Of a stretch of DNA of 64,000 nt, positions 1 through 10,690 are shown piece by piece. The stretch spans positions 1 to 64,000 of the forward strand of contig JAUCBJ010001093.1 in assembly GCA_032718475.1 (NCBI GenBank), given 5' to 3'. The position numbers and the translations under genes were made by a program. The number at the start of each line of letters is the position of its first letter. The stretch's first letter is position 1. This DNA is from Nemertoderma westbladi. Its lineage: Eukaryota > Xenacoelomorpha > Nemertodermatida > Nemertodermatidae. Below the pieces are notes generated by a model, which saw only the letters and a list, made by a program, of their open reading frames with translations, was not told the DNA's origin and searched no databases.

Positions 1-540
1 CTAGAAGACATTCTAATTTGGCGGGTTAAACTGCCAAAGGTCTGAAAGCGCGAACAGGGGGGGGGGGGGGGGGGGGGGTGCACCGATTTATTAATTCACT
101 AGGTGCTTCAGTCAGCAAACGTTAAAAGTGATATTAGTTATGTTGAGAGATCAGACCGATATTTGGAAGTAAACAACAAAAAGTTCCAATTTGAGAATAA
201 AATTACGTATTACACGGTGAGAGAAAAACGTACAATATATTTTTTCAATTTATAAACCTATATTAACCTCGCTGGCGTTCGGTAAATTAAATTCCACGAG
301 AACATGAGACATAGTATAGATATACACCATGAACCGTAATATAATGTCTCTCTGACGACCTCTCTGAGCATGGTTAGAGTGGTAGTTCCCGTAAATAACA
401 TACAGTACGGGACTATGTTGGTGGTGGTGTTAAAATATATACTAGTAAGAAAACTTACTGCATTAGCTTGATTAGGTCGTTGGACACAGATATGTCCGGT
501 GCTGTACAAAGGCAGTACAGCAGTAATCAGACATAACTAC
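1..540. other. No gene recognised; poly-G run at 57-78
   Basis: AT-rich sequence with no coding signal I can support. It contains a run of 22 G at 57-78, one of many long G/C homopolymers in the window. The open frame on the minus strand (258-509) has no recognisable family and is probably chance. Confidence 0.5.
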
Positions 541-860
541 TAGTCTCAATAAAATAACAGATATTTTATTATTTTGTTATCTTGGGTTATTATCATATAA
601 CCACACATGGCGCTGCGAGTTACCGGTATACTGCCTACCTGCGACCCTCGCACACGCGTTTAACCGCGGCTATCTGTCGGAACGTGGAGTAAACCGACTA
701 CGACTTTTTCCGTCTACGAGCTCACTGCCTGACGCAGTACATGCTCCAGCAATCTCAAAAAAGGGGGGTATTGCTGACGGTTACTTACACACAGTCGTCA
801 GTCAGACGACAGTCAGTCCTGTGTTGTCACGGTTCTACTTTCCACACTATCTCCGGTACG
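541..860 (+). other. Probable 5' untranslated region and LTR remnant of the Ty3/gypsy element
   Basis: This stretch lies directly before the gag start at 861. Around 605 the sequence CACACA is followed by TGGCGCTGCG, which could be an LTR end (CA) followed by a tRNA primer-binding site beginning TGG. No second LTR copy is visible to prove this, so the LTR reading is inference only. Confidence 0.25.
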
Positions 861-2684
861 ATGGCCGAGGTTCAACCCACCGCTGGAACTCCTCCAGTTT
901 TAGATTGGACGCAACTCTTTCCTGAGGATAAGGAACAACTCAACCGGCAAGATCTGATCGGGTTTTGCATCTCTGCGGGTATTCCAACCAAGGGGAGACC
1001 ATCGGTCCTGCGTCACTTCGGAAAAAACTCCAGGCTCGGATCGCCGAAATGGAGGAAGATTCGGATACGAACGAAGAAACCTTTCGCGAACAGCCTACTG
1101 AGGCTCAACCTAGCCTCGCTAAACTTATGCAGTTTATGACGCAGCAACAGGAGGCGGCTAAACGCCGCCTAGAAAATCAACAACGAGAATTCCGGGAACA
1201 GCAACGGCGTTCAGAAGAAAACGCTCAACGCCGCCTGGGCGCGCAACAAGCCGCAGCAGATGCACGATTCCAGGCCCTTCTCGTTCAGTTTGGTCAACCT
1301 CAACCAAACCTCGCGGTACCGGGAACTCCCCAACCACCTGCGATCCCCATCCGACAGCGAACAATCGACATCGGCAACCTAGATAAACTCGATACCTCGA
1401 TCGAACTTCCCACCTTCCGTCGCTGGCGGGAGACATGGGACAGTAACCTTCACCGTCAGAGCGTGGAGAATTGTCCGCATGGTGAACTCGTACATACTCT
1501 TATTACTGCATTGGGTCCTGGACTTACAGATGTTGTCAAGCGCACTCTGGAACTCGATCCAAACGACGATGCAGTCGATATAACCGCCATCCTCGATAAA
1601 CTGCAACAGCACCTCCGCGCCAAGAGGAGTATTTCGCTCGATTGTATGCAGTTTCACAAACGCCGTCTGGGCGCCAATGAAAACTTTGACAATTTTTACC
1701 GGGCCCTCAGATATCTCGCCGAACTCGCTGAACTGTGTACTGAATGCTGCGATAATCAAATTGTCACACAAATTCTGGTCGGTATATATGATACCGAAAC
1801 CCAGCAAGATCTGCTGAAAATACTCCCCAGACCCACTCTGGAGGAAACTCGAACTCTATGTCAGAAATACGAGTCCAGTGCAAAGAATACGCAAGTACTG
1901 GGTAGCTGCCGCTCCGTTGGGAAGATCTCTCAGTACAGGCAGTGGGGGGGCCGCTCTCCAATGTCGCGCCCAAATGCCGGAAACCAACATCCCGGAAGGT
2001 CTTCCGGCCAACCCTCTACCCCGGTACCAGCTCCTAGATTTAATACATCCAAAGGGGATCGGGATCGTGCCCGCAATTGCGGAAACTGTGGGCACGAACA
2101 ACATCTAGGAGCAACCTGCCCCGCCCGAGGGGTAATATGCGATGGTTGTGGTAAAACTGGCCACTACAAAAAGATGTGCAGATCTGGTGGTTCAGCAAAG
2201 AAACCCGCCAGGTCTTCTGCCAACACAGTTCTTTCTCGTACTTCAATCAACCGCTTGGAGTACAGAGATGCTGTATGTAAACTCGATTACCTTGCAGTGT
2301 CTCTCGCAAACCCCTATACTGGTAAACTATTGGGGCAAATCCAACGTGCGCTTCCCGACAGCGGCGCGGCGGCAACTCTTCTAAATGAAGACCTTTTTCC
2401 ACGATTTGGGGGGAAACAAAAAGGATCTACTCCTATCCTCTAACATGGATTTGATCACCGCCTATGGTCTACCAATAGAAACTAACGGTCGCTTACCCGC
2501 AAGTATTTCCGCCGGAAATAATACCGCGAGAACTGAAATTGTGATTTCACCAGAAATCCAGGGGCTGATCCTTTCGAAATCGGTTTGTCAGGATCTGGGG
2601 ATCCTCCCCGCAGGTTTTCCCCAGCCCGCCTCGGTCTCCACGGTAACCATGTCCCCGTTGTCCATATCCCACGTAGATGCATAA
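861..2684 (+). pseudogene. Ty3/gypsy-type gag and protease, frameshifted
   Basis: Gag structural protein and aspartic protease of an LTR retrotransposon. An ATG at 861 opens the N-terminus (MAEVQPTAGTPPVLDW). The frame shifts near 1010-1020 and continues to 2443. It includes a Glu/Gln/Arg-rich coiled-coil stretch at about 1100-1260, a capsid-like region at about 1370-1870, and two zinc-knuckle-like motifs at about 2080-2190 (CGNCGHEQHLGATC and CDGCGKTGHYKKMC). A protease active site DSGA lies near 2360. A second frameshift near 2400 moves the rest of the protease into the frame of 2385-2684. At least two frame breaks make this a dead copy. Neighbours: a LINE 3' end was inserted right after it, and the pol part resumes near 3490. 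The family is clear; assignment to Ty3/gypsy rests on the RT/RNase H downstream. Confidence 0.8.
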
Positions 2685-3120
2685 ACCTCTACGTACCAAA
2701 ATAAATAAATTTGTCCGCTGCGTAACTTTTTCACACTCTCAATCCTCCTCACTACCTCTATATAAATCTCTATCTATTTTGCCCCTTGAATTATTATATA
2801 AACATCAAGCAGCCCTATTCATGCACGATATCCATTATAGTAATATTATATCTAATACTAGCCATATAGGCAAATTATTCATAAAAACTGCTTCCACCCA
2901 CAGATATTTCACGCGTTCTGTAGCACATGGAAACTATCATGTGCCATCAGTCCGGCTAGACTCCTCGAAACGGTCCCTGAGATATCAAGGTCCCTTGATT
3001 TGGAACGACATTCCGCTAGCTGCTCGTGAATCAAAAAACAAAAATACATTTTCGCGTAAATTTAAGGAAATATTGTTTGCCTCTACTTAAATTTAAATAT
3101 CTAATTTTGTATGTCGATTT
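2677..3120 (+). pseudogene. LINE ORF2 C-terminal end, truncated
   Basis: An open frame from 2677 to 3090 encodes the extreme C-terminus of a non-LTR retrotransposon ORF2. The typical late pattern is present: a leucine-rich start (LPLYKSLSILPLELLYKHQA), then RYFTRS, a Y-x-GP-x-W-N-x-IP block (YQGPLIWNDIPLAARE) and a final F-x-K-x-K-x-I-L-F. No RT motifs lie upstream, so the copy is 5'-truncated, as is usual for LINE insertions. It sits between the protease and RT parts of the Ty3/gypsy element and therefore inserted after that element. Target duplications were not found. Confidence 0.7.
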
Positions 3121-3490
3121 ATTGCATAATCCACATAATTAAAACATAAATCAATACAATGCAGTAAATTTTCACGGTGCCATGTTATTATAGTAGCCAC
3201 CAAGGCCCTCAACTAAATTCGCAAAATTAGCTGAATAAGGTATACCCACGGACATTGTCACTGATTACCCCCCCCCCCCCCCCCCTCCCCCAACCATAGC
3301 CTCACCCCCCCCCCCACCCTACCCCCCCCACCCTACCCCCCTCCCCCCACCCTACCCCCCATGCTTTCCCCAACCCCTGGTTTCTCTAGCTGCTGTAGTT
3401 GGACTTTACTAGCTCTGCTATTGTCCGGCTACAGCAGCGCACTTTCATTCTTCCACTAAATTGTTAATGTAATCGTTAAAAGGTGCAGTT
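3121..3490. repeat. LINE 3' flank and C-rich low-complexity tract
   Basis: After the LINE stop the sequence is AT-rich. It then becomes a C-rich tract at 3268-3372: an 18-C run at 3268-3285, then CCCACCCTA-type units. No gene is seen. The tract may mark the 3' boundary of the inserted LINE. Confidence 0.5.
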
Positions 3491-5151
3491 TGAGATATCA
3501 GAAGGAAATATACCTGATTTGATTTGCATCTTCGGCAACGGTTCTCCTCAACCGTTACGGGGATTGTTTTGACGATGAGGCCGCCCTTCTATCAATAATC
3601 CCGGGGCCGCCCATGCACATAAAACTCAAAGAGGGGGCGACACCTTATCATGTTAAGGGCGCAAGGCCAATCACTATGGCCCTACGGGAGGAGGTAAAAA
3701 CCCTCCTCGACAGTTTAGTGCGCCGCAATATTATACAGCGAGTAGAGGAACCCACAGACTGGGCCCATCCACTAACTGTCACCCGCAAGCCCAATGGCAA
3801 ACTCCGACTTTGCGTGGACTTGCGCGGACTAAATTCTCAAGTCGAGCGACCCTATTACCCAACACCGCATCCTCGCCTCAAAATCGCGGAGATTTCACGA
3901 ACTGCGAAGTTCTTTTCTGTGTTTGACGCCGCCCATGGCTACTGGCAAGTCCCCCTAGATCCTGAATCCCAGTTATTAACTACCTTTGTCACACCATGGG
4001 GGTGGTACAAGCACACACAGAGCGTGATGGGTTTAATCTCATCTGGAGATGAGTTTAATCGCCGGGGCGACATACGCTGGAAGGTATTCCCAGGATGTTT
4101 AAAATCGTTGATGATGTACTACTGTATGACGACACCCTGGAGGAACATCTGGCATCAATCCAACGCTTCTTGGAGCGCTGCCACTCCAAGGGGATCTGCT
4201 TACACCCAGATAAGGTCCAGCTCGCCAAATCCCAAGTTAATTTTGGGGGCTACCTCGTGGGAGCAGATGGAATCCGTGCTGATCCCACCAAACTGTCTGC
4301 CATCGCCTCCTTCCCCCCTTCCCCCCTTCATTGGACTGGTGGAGCAATTAGCTCCATTCTCCGCCGAGATATCGCAGATGCTCCTGCCTCTGCGCCCGCT
4401 ATTGTCAGCGAAATCTCCATATATCTGGAACTCAGACCACTCACGAGCCTTTGAGGCCACAAAGGTTGCACTCACTTCGCCCCCAGTACTCGCCCCTTTC
4501 GATATTTCCCTCGAAACAAAACTAGTAACCGACACCTCCAGGCTCAAAGGGCTTGGCTATGCCCTTTTACAACGCCACGGAACAGACTGGCGCCTCATTG
4601 AGTGCGGGTCTAGGTTCATTTCTCAGACAGAGTCCCGGTATGCGACCGTCGAGCTGGAGCTGCTCGCTGTCGCATGGGCAATCAAAAAGTGCCACAACTA
4701 CCTCCAAGGACTCCCCATCTTCACTTTGGTGATGGATCACCAGCCTCTGGTGACAATCCTCGACCGGAAAAACTTTTCCGAGGTGGAGAATGCCAGGATT
4801 CAACGGCTGAAATCTCGGCTGGCCCCATACAACTTCCAGACCAGCTGGGTTAAAGGGAAATCTCACTCCATCCCCGACGCGCTATCACGATCCCCCGTCG
4901 ATCAGCCGACACCCGCCGATCTCATCGATGACGGCGAGACATCCTTCTGCCTCCACTCCATCACTCTCTCTACAGTTTCCGCCATCTCCGGGTCCGACCA
5001 TCTCGAAGACCCAATCCTCCAGGATCTCGCCACAATCGCTCGTGCTGATCCTGCATACATGGCCCTCCATGCTGCAGTACATGATGGATTCCCCCTCCAT
5101 ACACGCAACGACCCTGCAGGCGTTCACACTACCGAGTCAAAGTCAAAATAA
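3490..5151 (+). pseudogene. Ty3/gypsy-type pol fragment: reverse transcriptase and RNase H
   Basis: Reverse transcriptase and RNase H of a Ty3/gypsy retrotransposon. The frame from 3613 shows the RT N-terminal block (PGPPMHIKLKEGATPYHV), the RKPNGKLRLCVDLRGLN block, and FSVFDAAHGYWQVPLD with its first catalytic Asp. The catalytic VDD block (KIVDDVLLYDDT) lies in another frame near 4100, and the reading returns to the first frame near 4320, so two frameshifts break RT. RNase H follows at 4440-4760, including TVELELLAVAWAIKKCHNYL and MDHQPL. The usual linker before integrase (GKSHSIPDALSRSP) is at 4855-4890. Integrase is absent: the frame ends at 5151, at the edge of a small inverted-repeat element. 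Family assignment is confident; function is lost. Confidence 0.85.
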
Positions 5152-5297
5152 AATAAATATAGTTATAGCTAGCGATAATAAATAATAATACATTATATAG
5201 GCCTAATAAAATACATAAGGGGATTCTAGAAAAAATTAAATTTCAAGTTTTGTGATTTACATTTTTTCTTTTGACTTTGACTTTGACTCGGTAGTGT
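5126..5297. repeat. Small inverted-repeat element, about 170 bp
   Basis: The arm CTACCGAGTCAAAGTCAAAA at about 5126 is matched in reverse complement by the TTTTGACTTTGACTC-type arm at about 5269-5295, enclosing AT-rich DNA. The layout is that of a short MITE-like insertion. It terminates the Ty3/gypsy pol frame. No target duplication could be fixed. Confidence 0.5.
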
Positions 5298-5412
5298 GGA
5301 CGTGGCCTAAGTCAGCGTATGAGTTAAAAAGTACAATTATAGGAATTGCTGTAACTATGGAAGAAATAGTAAAATACTGCAGTTCAACTTATTCTGTTAT
5401 AATTTGGCTAGA

Positions 5413-6008
5413 GTTCCGTATAACACTACATTTTTAAAACATTTATCATTGTTACTATGGGAATGTTGAAGAGTTCTAGAACAATAGAAAAGTATTCTAT
5501 ACTATTCTAGAACATAAATAAAATAAAACATAATGTTCTAGAAAATATAGCTAGATTTTTTTATTTTAAAATAGCTAGTAAATTTAAAAAAAAATTTATT
5601 TAATTACTAATTTCTGAATAAATAATACTGATGTAACTAATTTGTTTATTTTCCATTGGATATTGGCTTTTGTTGGCCTTTGAAATCTCATGGAATCCGT
5701 TTATTTTTCCTTTTTTTATGTGTCACCTCCACATGTATTCTGTCAGTTTTTCTAAGAATTTATCTTAGTAGTTTAATACACAGCTCTGGCTTCGTATATT
5801 TTTCTTATTTTTCTCCGTACCTGTCTTTTAATTGCCATAATTTGACTTTTGGGTATTTCAAACTTCAAAGATGTTTTGAATATTTTTTTTAATAGCTAAC
5901 TAGCTATATTTTCTAGAACATTATGTTTTTTACTTTATTTATGTTCTAGAATAATGTGTAATATAGATATTTTGTTCTAGAACTCTACAATGTAGTGCCA
6001 TACGGAAT
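5413..6008. mobile_element. MITE-like inverted-repeat element, GTTCCGTA family, copy 1
   Basis: The left end GTTCCGTATAACACTACAT is matched in reverse complement by the right end ATGTAGTGCCATACGGAA. The subterminal parts also match in reverse, each with three TTCTAGAA palindromes (about 5474, 5497, 5534 and 5912, 5943, 5974) and a shared run around AGCTAGCTATA. No transposase-like ORF is present. A second, shorter copy is at 7958-8334. Target duplications are not obvious. Confidence 0.65.
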
Positions 6009-6055
6009 TGTTATATATAATTTTCGTTGGGCACAGCTGCGCATATTCGGCAATG

Positions 6056-6122
6056 ACATCCAGGTGGGATCGAACTGATGACCTCCAAGTTGTAAGTCTG
6101 GCGTTCTAACCATTCCTATAGC
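6056..6122 (-). repeat. tRNA-derived (SINE-like) segment
   Basis: Read on the minus strand, this carries an RNA polymerase III A-box-like TGGTTAGAACGC (plus 6101-6112), an anticodon-loop-like CTTACAA, and a B box AGTTCGATCCC (plus 6066-6076). Order and spacing are those of a tRNA; the loop would read TAC, the valine anticodon. The acceptor stem does not pair well, so this is more likely a tRNA-derived SINE head or pseudogene than a functional tRNA. Confidence 0.45.
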
Positions 6123-6165
6123 GGTATTGGTAAAAAGTCGCAAAGTCGCCTTTGTTGTTTTTAAT

Positions 6166-6322
6166 AACTATTTACATCATTGTGTACAAAGTACCACTTT
6201 ACAGCGTTATGACCCGAGTTTATTTATGTAACGAGCGAGCGCAGCGAGGAAGGTTAACATAAATAAACAAGGGTCTATAACGCTGAAAAGTGACCTTTGC
6301 AAGCAATGATGTAAGTAATTTT
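6166..6322. repeat. Hairpin-forming foldback repeat
   Basis: The arms 6166-6217 and 6270-6322 are imperfect reverse complements (TTACATCATTG ... CAATGATGTAA and AGCGTTATGACCC ... GGGTCTATAACGCT). They flank a GC-rich centre, CGAGCGAGCGCAGCGAGG. A related unit with the same flank (ACATCATTGTATGTAAAG) and a similar centre is at 11862-12010. Confidence 0.6.
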
Positions 6323-6716
6323 GTTACATTATGTCAACTTATAAGCGTTCGGTATGTGATGAAAGGATTTTATGGATACTTATTTATACATTTTAATTAC
6401 GTACTACTTCGAATATAAGTGAAATAAGTAAAAACACAGTATTAATTATACATTTAAATCTAATTAAAGTCTATTGGAAGTTATCTCCAGCATGGATGTG
6501 ATAAATCATCAACACATCTTGACTGTAGTCGACTGAAGCAATCTTAGTCACCGTTTGTGTCCGTTCAGTAGCTAGTCCCGTCACTGCAAACTGGATAATA
6601 AAGTAGCACTCATTAACATAAATGGAAATAATACATTCTGGAATTGGTGGTTGTTTCCATGTCATTGATTACTTTGCACCGTTACGAGTAATTCACATTG
6701 ACATAATGTAACAAAA
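6319..6716. mobile_element. MITE-like element with TTTTGTTACATTATGTCAA termini
   Basis: The 19-bp left terminus (6319-6337) is repeated exactly in reverse complement at 6698-6716. The roughly 400-bp interior has one open frame on the minus strand (6471-6665) with no recognisable family. The size and perfect terminal inverted repeat suit a non-autonomous DNA transposon. The superfamily is not determined. Confidence 0.55.
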
Positions 6717-6886
6717 AAAGTTTTTTACCGAATCGCGACTGTATTGTATGTTTGCAATGGCACTAGCGAGGCCTGATAGCTTATTTTTCATTTCTAGAAA
6801 TGACTATATATTTTCATGCATTTTCCAATAGTTTTTATCAATAATTGATAATGCTTTTAGTACTAATTTAGTAAATGTTACTACAG

Positions 6887-7694
6887 GTACTACTGTGTTT
6901 TCGGCATACCCGAACCAAATTTTTAAAACTAGCTACACATTATTTGTTGCCTCTTTTTTCAATGTTCTAGAACGTATTGTCTATTCATTTAATTTAAAAA
7001 TTTTGTTTTAAACATTTCATAAAAAAAACAAGATTATTTGTTAATTTTTTAAATTTCATTTTTATTTTTTCTTTGTTCTTCGTTTCCTTATCTTCCGTAT
7101 CTTTGTTTCCTTAAAATTAAATGTGTTCTAGAATAGTCAATCAATTTTGCTAGCTCATCCAATTGAAAACACCATTTTGTGACATGATATTTTCTGGGCG
7201 TAAAATAAAAATATTTGATGTTAGCTTATAACACATGGCTGATATTATTCTTTAAAATATATGTATAAAATATTTAACCTAAAATATTTTTACTGGCTGA
7301 TAAATCTACTAGCGCGCAATTAAAATTACAAGCTATCATGAGAATTTGTGGTTGTTAGGAATTGTTTTTAACACAAAAAAAAAGTAAAAAAACACACTAA
7401 AAACACATTTTTTAAAGTGTTTTTTTTTTATTTATTCCTGAACATTATTTTTTTAAAAATGATTAGACAATATTAAGTTCTACAACATTTTTCGAAAAAG
7501 TAACAAAAATTAGCTCGGAAAACAATTAAAAAACCGAATTAATTTAAAATGTTCTAAAACAACAATTATTTGTTCTATAGAAAATTACAAAAAAATGAAT
7601 GGACAATATGTTCTAGAACTTTTAAAAATAAAAAAGTAACAAAAACTAGCAAGCATAAAAAATTTGGTGGGCTGTGCCCAAAACACGGTAGTAC
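6887..7694. mobile_element. MITE-like inverted-repeat element, GTACTACTGTGTTTT family
   Basis: The left end (GTACTACTGTGTTTT followed by GGC and AAATTTTT) is matched in reverse complement by the right end (AAAAAATTTGG ... AAAACACGGTAGTAC). The element is about 808 bp, AT-rich and without coding signal. TTCTAGAA palindromes lie inside at about 6965, 7126 and 7601. A related right end, AAAACACAGTAGTAC, recurs at about 11595-11609. Confidence 0.6.
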
Positions 7695-7957
7695 CCATTT
7701 CGGATCATTCTTGTAACAATGGATTCAGACTCGTTTGAAGGAAGGAGGCCTTTAGTTTGTTTAGCTAGTGGCATCCATTTGGACGTGCAGACGCACCATC
7801 ACCGCCTACCATCGACAATAAATGGACATGGTTCTGTTTTTATATACAATCTAACTCAAACAACAGTTTAGCTACTAATCTAAAGTACACTAACAGCTAA
7901 GCTTATGTCATGTCAAAATGTTCTAGAATATAGATAAATCTAGCCTATAAGGTAACG

Positions 7958-8334
7958 GTTCCGTATAGCACTACATATTTATAACATAAATCATTGTTAC
8001 CATGGCAACAATGATGAGTTCTAGAACAAAATATAAACAATATACACTATTCTAGAACATAAATATAATAGAAAATATAATGTTCTAGAAAAAATATAGG
8101 TAGTTATTTTTCAAATTTAAAATAGCTAGTAATTAAAAAAATTATTAAAATTTTTTTTGTAATTATTATGTTTGGTAGCAAAGCGAGTGATAGAAATATA
8201 ACCTAGTCTTCTGGAGTATTGGAAAAAACTTGTTCTAGAACATTCTATTTTATTTATGTTCTAGAATAGTATATAATTATTTTATTTTGTTCTAAAACTC
8301 TACGTTTTTTAAAAAATGTAGTGCCTTATGGAAC
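7958..8334. mobile_element. MITE-like inverted-repeat element, GTTCCGTA family, copy 2
   Basis: Same family as 5413-6008. The left end GTTCCGTATAGCACTACAT is matched by the right end ATGTAGTGCCTTATGGAAC. TTCTAGAA palindromes lie at about 8014, 8049, 8082, 8232 and 8259. It is shorter than copy 1 because the central part differs. No ORF. Confidence 0.65.
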
Positions 8335-8560
8335 TTTTTTTTACCCCCTCCTTCTAATTTTCCGTAACCTCATTTATGAACAGCCCCTTAGGCAACAATC
8401 GTCACGTTGATATCAAAATTGTGGGCAAATTTCCAGAATCATGTACAAATGAGGTGGAGGTTTAATTAAATATTCGTTGGATTCACTTGTTTAGTGACAA
8501 ATAAATAGTTCGTTAGTAAGAAACAGTTAGACGGTACGTATAGAGAAGCACCGATATCCG

Positions 8561-9400
8561 TTGATGTGCATTATTATTATTATCATTATGAGAGGTAGAT
8601 TATCACGTAATGATGTTCTAGAATACAACGGCCAATCAATTGAATTCCAGAATACTTTCCAATGCCTGGGGGTTATTCTATCTACTAAAAATGGCGCACG
8701 TGGCAACTTCGATCATTTATATTCAAAAGGAGTCTCCAATTGTTTAATGATCGCTACCAAGGTGAATATGCGTATAATATCGATCGAATCAGCAAAACGT
8801 ATATGGCAAGATATCATACTGCCATCAACATCCTATGGCTGTAGCATATTCGCACACCACAGTGAAATCACACAACTGGACCATATTCGCCGCGTTCGGG
8901 CTTTTTACTGGAAGTTGTGGTGTGGAATTAGCAAGTTCTCATCATCAACAGCGATCCTCAATGCAATTGATAACCCCCTGGATTCTGGAATATACCTGAC
9001 TGGACTAACCGGATTTCGGCGTCGCTCTGCCGCGCTGCTTATATCGAACGGCTGCCACCACCGAATATGTACAAAAACAAACTGCTGGTGACCCCCAGAT
9101 GAATGCGTGTGTTGGATGTGCGGTTCCCCTGCAACTGCTAAGGAACACTACCGCGAGTGTACACGTATACCGCAGTGCACATCGGAGCTGAGGACAGCCC
9201 TATGGCTAACGACAACAGACAAACCATGTATATAGCCACCACCCCCCCCCCCCCCCCCCTCCCCGGACTGTCCGTATTTTTACCATTTAGTATTGTATTT
9301 TATTTACTTATTTTGTTGCATTCAGTTTTTATAGAGTCTAATCAAATATGTTCCATATGTTGGATTAAATATACAAACAATCATTATTATTATTATTAAC
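8561..9400 (+). pseudogene. LINE ORF2 C-terminal region, truncated
   Basis: The open frame 8561-9091 matches the region after the RT domain of a non-LTR retrotransposon. It has F-x-C-L-G-V-I-L-S (FQCLGVILSTKNG), HLYSKGVSNCLMIATKVN, RIWQDIILPSTSYG and LWCGISKFSSSTAILNA. A frameshift near 9090 puts the C-terminal zinc-finger-like stretch (CWMCGSPATAKEHYRECT) into another frame, ending near 9230. There follow an 18-C run (9242-9259) and an (ATT)n stretch at 9381-9399 that may be the 3' tail. Catalytic RT motifs are absent. Insertion into the MITE-rich region is likely, but no target duplication is defined. Confidence 0.7.
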
Positions 9401-9495
9401 TTAAAAATAATACTAAATTGCAAATAAAACAATAGGTGTAGTCGCGTATTGAACTTTGACATTTTAAATAACATTCCGTTTCCGTTTCCTCCTTT

Positions 9496-10045
9496 TCAGT
9501 ATATCTCGAATTGGCACCACCAACATAGATCGTCACTGTCATCGACCTCTGGACGACGAGAGTTTTGTTCTCCTTCCTCCGACCCGCGTGTTTCCTCGGT
9601 TCTTCGTTGATTTCCTCGCCGTTCCGGTCCGACTTCGGGATTTCTTTCCACGGCACCGACAATGCGTTGGACAGCAGCATTTCCGCGACGGTTTGCACTC
9701 CGACCTGCTACGGGAACCGATTTTCTTTTTGATAGAATGTTTTTTCGAAGGAACAACTTTATCGGGGTAAAACTTTCTGGGGCATAGATTGGGAACTTTT
9801 TTTCCTTCATTACATTCCTGTACAAGATATTTGTAGATGGTAGCATAGCGTTCTTCCTGCATAGTTTTTCCGCATATTCCCAGCAACCATTTTGCAAATT
9901 TGGTGTAACTGCATCTGTTCAATTTAAACTGATAGATTAATTTGTCCTTTGTTCTGATCCCTTTGGCTTTAAGTTTCCCACCGTAACCATCACCAATTCC
10001 AGGAACACCACATACACTACTGCTGCACTCACTAGATTTCCCCAT
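9496..10045 (-). CDS. Barrier-to-autointegration factor (BAF)-like protein with basic tail
   Basis: BAF is a small chromatin protein that bridges double-stranded DNA and LEM-domain proteins at the nuclear envelope. The ORF starts at 10045 on the minus strand. About residues 12-85 match the BAF fold: a helix-hairpin-helix-like block (VPGIGDGYGGKLKAKGI), then L-x2-QF-x-L, F-x-KWL-x3-CG and a closing helix (YATIYKYLVQE). Ordinary BAF is about 90 residues; here the frame continues to 9539 with a Lys/Arg/Ser-rich tail (168 residues in total). Another frame, open from about 9730 down to 9496, gives a more ordinary acidic/basic tail. The change could happen at the A-rich run near 9719-9730, so the tail frame is uncertain. 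The ORF has no intron, which may mean a retrocopy. Family likeness is fairly strong; whether it is an expressed gene is unknown. Confidence 0.6.
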
Positions 10046-10395
10046 TTCCCTGTTAACTTTTTTACTATTTAACTTCCCCTATTCGTTGTCATCCAGCCCT
10101 ATTTTAACCAAACATTTAACATCCGCGCGGTACTAACATGTTTTTTAGAGAAACACAATTGCTGTAAAATTTAGGTAAAATTAAATGGTATTTAAATAGT
10201 TATTTAATTATCATGTAACAAATAAAATGTTGGAAACCAAAATGATTCACGTTATTATTATAGAATTGGCATTTATTTATATTTTGTTATGCAGTTTTGT
10301 TAGGGTAGAGGTGGGGTTCGTGGCACACTGCTGATGAGGAGAACCACGAATCCCAGGATTCAGTGTTTAAATCTCCGAAACCCTTTTATTTTTAT
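10046..10395. other. No gene recognised
   Basis: AT-rich DNA upstream of the BAF-like ORF. It would contain that ORF's promoter if it is expressed. I see no clear core element. Confidence 0.4.
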
Positions 10396-10690
10396 AAAAT
10401 TTATTACTTAGACTTACCTTTTTCGGCGGACAAAATGTCCTATATTTTTCGTAATTTATGGGATAGCCTATTTCGTGCAATACTTACCGGAACCTGTAGT
10501 TACTGTATGGTTTGGTGCAATTTTTCTTGTGGTAGTTGGGTTGGGTTTATGTAGCACTAAAATCGATTTGGTATTTTGTTTTGTGTTTTTTGATGGGCCT
10601 AGTGCCTGAGTACTAACAGTGGCCCAAGTGGCCCTAAATGCTAGGTAGTATCTGAGGGAATAGACCCCATGTCCTATTTTATTGTTTTAA
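10396..10690. repeat. Dispersed repeat R, copy 1
   Basis: About 295 bp starting AAATTTATTACTTAGAC and ending TCCTATTTTATTGTTTT. It is closely similar to 21929-22205. It includes the shared phrases TTTTCGGCGGACAAAATGTC and GGCCCAAGTGGCCCTAAATG. Both copies are in the same orientation, and copy 2 interrupts a LINE frame, so this is a mobile repeat. The short frame inside (10363-10554) is not evidence of a gene. Confidence 0.65.
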
